Assembly (NCBI RefSeq): GCF_002120225.1
Contig: NZ_LAPZ01000001.1
Span: 496,001 to 560,000, forward strand
Length of the DNA stretch: 64,000 bases
DNA from: Tenacibaculum holothuriorum
GTDB taxonomy: Bacteria > Bacteroidota > Bacteroidia > Flavobacteriales > Flavobacteriaceae
Direction of reading: 5' to 3'
A program made the position numbers and the translations under genes. Positions 63,568 to 64,000 of the stretch are shown here, piece after piece; position 1 is the first letter of the stretch; each line of letters opens with the position of its first letter. The notes below the pieces were generated by a model. That model had not been told where the DNA came from and did not search any database. It saw nothing but the letters and a program-made list of their open reading frames with translations.

Positions 63568-64000
63568 TTATCCTATTGCTTGATGTAAAATTTCATGATT
63601 TGGCCCTTTATATTTAGCAGGTGTAATACCCGAAAATTTCTTGAAATCTTTTGTTAGATGAGTTTGATCGTAAAAATTATACTGCGCTATAATATCTTGC
63701 AAATTCACATGATTAGAATACAATCCAGCAATTAATGTATTAAACTTTACCAATCGAATATACAAACCAACAGTCATACCTACATATTTCTTAAAATAAC
63801 GATTTAATGTACTCATAGAATGAGGATATTTACTTAAAATATCTTCAACAGTTAACATACCGCTTACTTTAAAAATATCATTCATAATTGCATCTATCGG
63901 CGTAGATTTTTCCCATTTTCTTATAGTACTATCTAATTTTTGATATATATATTCTGTTATTTCTTCCGCTGTTTGTAAAGACTCAAACTTATTGTATAAG
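63568..64000 (-). CDS. AraC-family transcriptional regulator, 5' end outside window
   Basis: The frame is open from the right window edge through 144 codons. The in-frame ATG at 63885 is internal, because the frame and a helical segment (SLQTAEEITEYIYQKL) continue upstream of it. The visible C-terminal part is an AraC-type double helix-turn-helix (VEDILSKYPHSMSTLNRYFKKYVG and LQDIIAQYNFYDQTHLTKDFKKFSGITPAKYK, given in parts). A ligand-binding N-terminal domain is probably outside. It converges on kinase B with only two bases between stop codons and no terminator. Confidence 0.85.
   Translation of the reverse strand, partial: LYNKFESLQTAEEITEYIYQKLDSTIRKWEKSTPIDAIMNDIFKVSGMLTVEDILSKYPHSMSTLNRYFKKYVGMTVGLYIRLVKFNTLIAGLYSNHVNLQDIIAQYNFYDQTHLTKDFKKFSGITPAKYKGPNHEILHQAIG

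Overview
The window looks like a chromosome segment of a marine-type member of the Flavobacteriaceae (phylum Bacteroidota). The DNA is AT-rich. Promoters match the Bacteroidota form TAnnTTTG, often very close to the start codon. Several genes start with TTG, and Shine-Dalgarno sequences are mostly absent. Diagnostic families are present: PorP/SprF-like proteins, type IX secretion (T9SS) sorting domains, the gliding-motility C-terminal domain, OmpA with beta-propeller repeats, and hybrid sensor kinases carrying AraC-type DNA-binding domains. I cannot name the genus from the sequence alone. I saw no rRNA, tRNA, insertion sequence or CRISPR array.

Positions 1-31,000 are mostly core genes. In order they are: a pair of secreted amidohydrolases (the first cut by the window edge, the second lacking the HxH metal motif); an rRNA methyltransferase; relA/spoT, a Fur-family regulator and purA; a DinB-like protein; a PLP decarboxylase; an OstA-like envelope protein with a class III aminotransferase; two tandem acyl-CoA ligases; a pseudouridine synthase; a 51-residue membrane protein; two acetyltransferases; msrA; dnaX; an antiporter/universal-stress/SulP ion-homeostasis group; a miaE-like tRNA hydroxylase with two small partners; and mnmE. 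Many gene ends carry clear hairpin terminators, several of them bidirectional.

Positions 31,000-40,700 hold a membrane-bound one-component regulator (beta-propeller, Y_Y_Y, LuxR-type HTH) beside two large divergently transcribed T9SS cargo proteins. One has a LamG-like insert and the other a G8 domain with a beta-helix. Between them lies a palindrome-rich intergenic region.

Positions 40,700-64,000 are the accessory and most interesting part. It contains two modules of the same design, each a hybrid histidine kinase with an AraC-type output domain, transcribed divergently from a surface-protein operon, with direct repeats at about 21-bp spacing between them. Module A is kinase 50604-53468 with the leftward operon 50275-41196: a collagen-like protein with 25 repeats, a protein with a gliding-motility C-terminal domain, a PorP/SprF protein and an OmpA protein. 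Every long gap of that operon and its 3' flank contains long inverted-repeat elements, seven in all. Their helix mismatches become G.U wobbles only in the operon-sense RNA, and several expose runs of four or five C or G in hairpin loops. They look like an undescribed structured-RNA family. Module B is kinase 61469-63565 with the leftward operon 61184-53660: an unknown 123-residue protein, a phage-tail-collar protein, a 2,130-residue T9SS adhesin, and a 52-residue exported protein whose predicted mature form is only about 11 residues. An AraC-type regulator, open to the right edge, converges on the last kinase.
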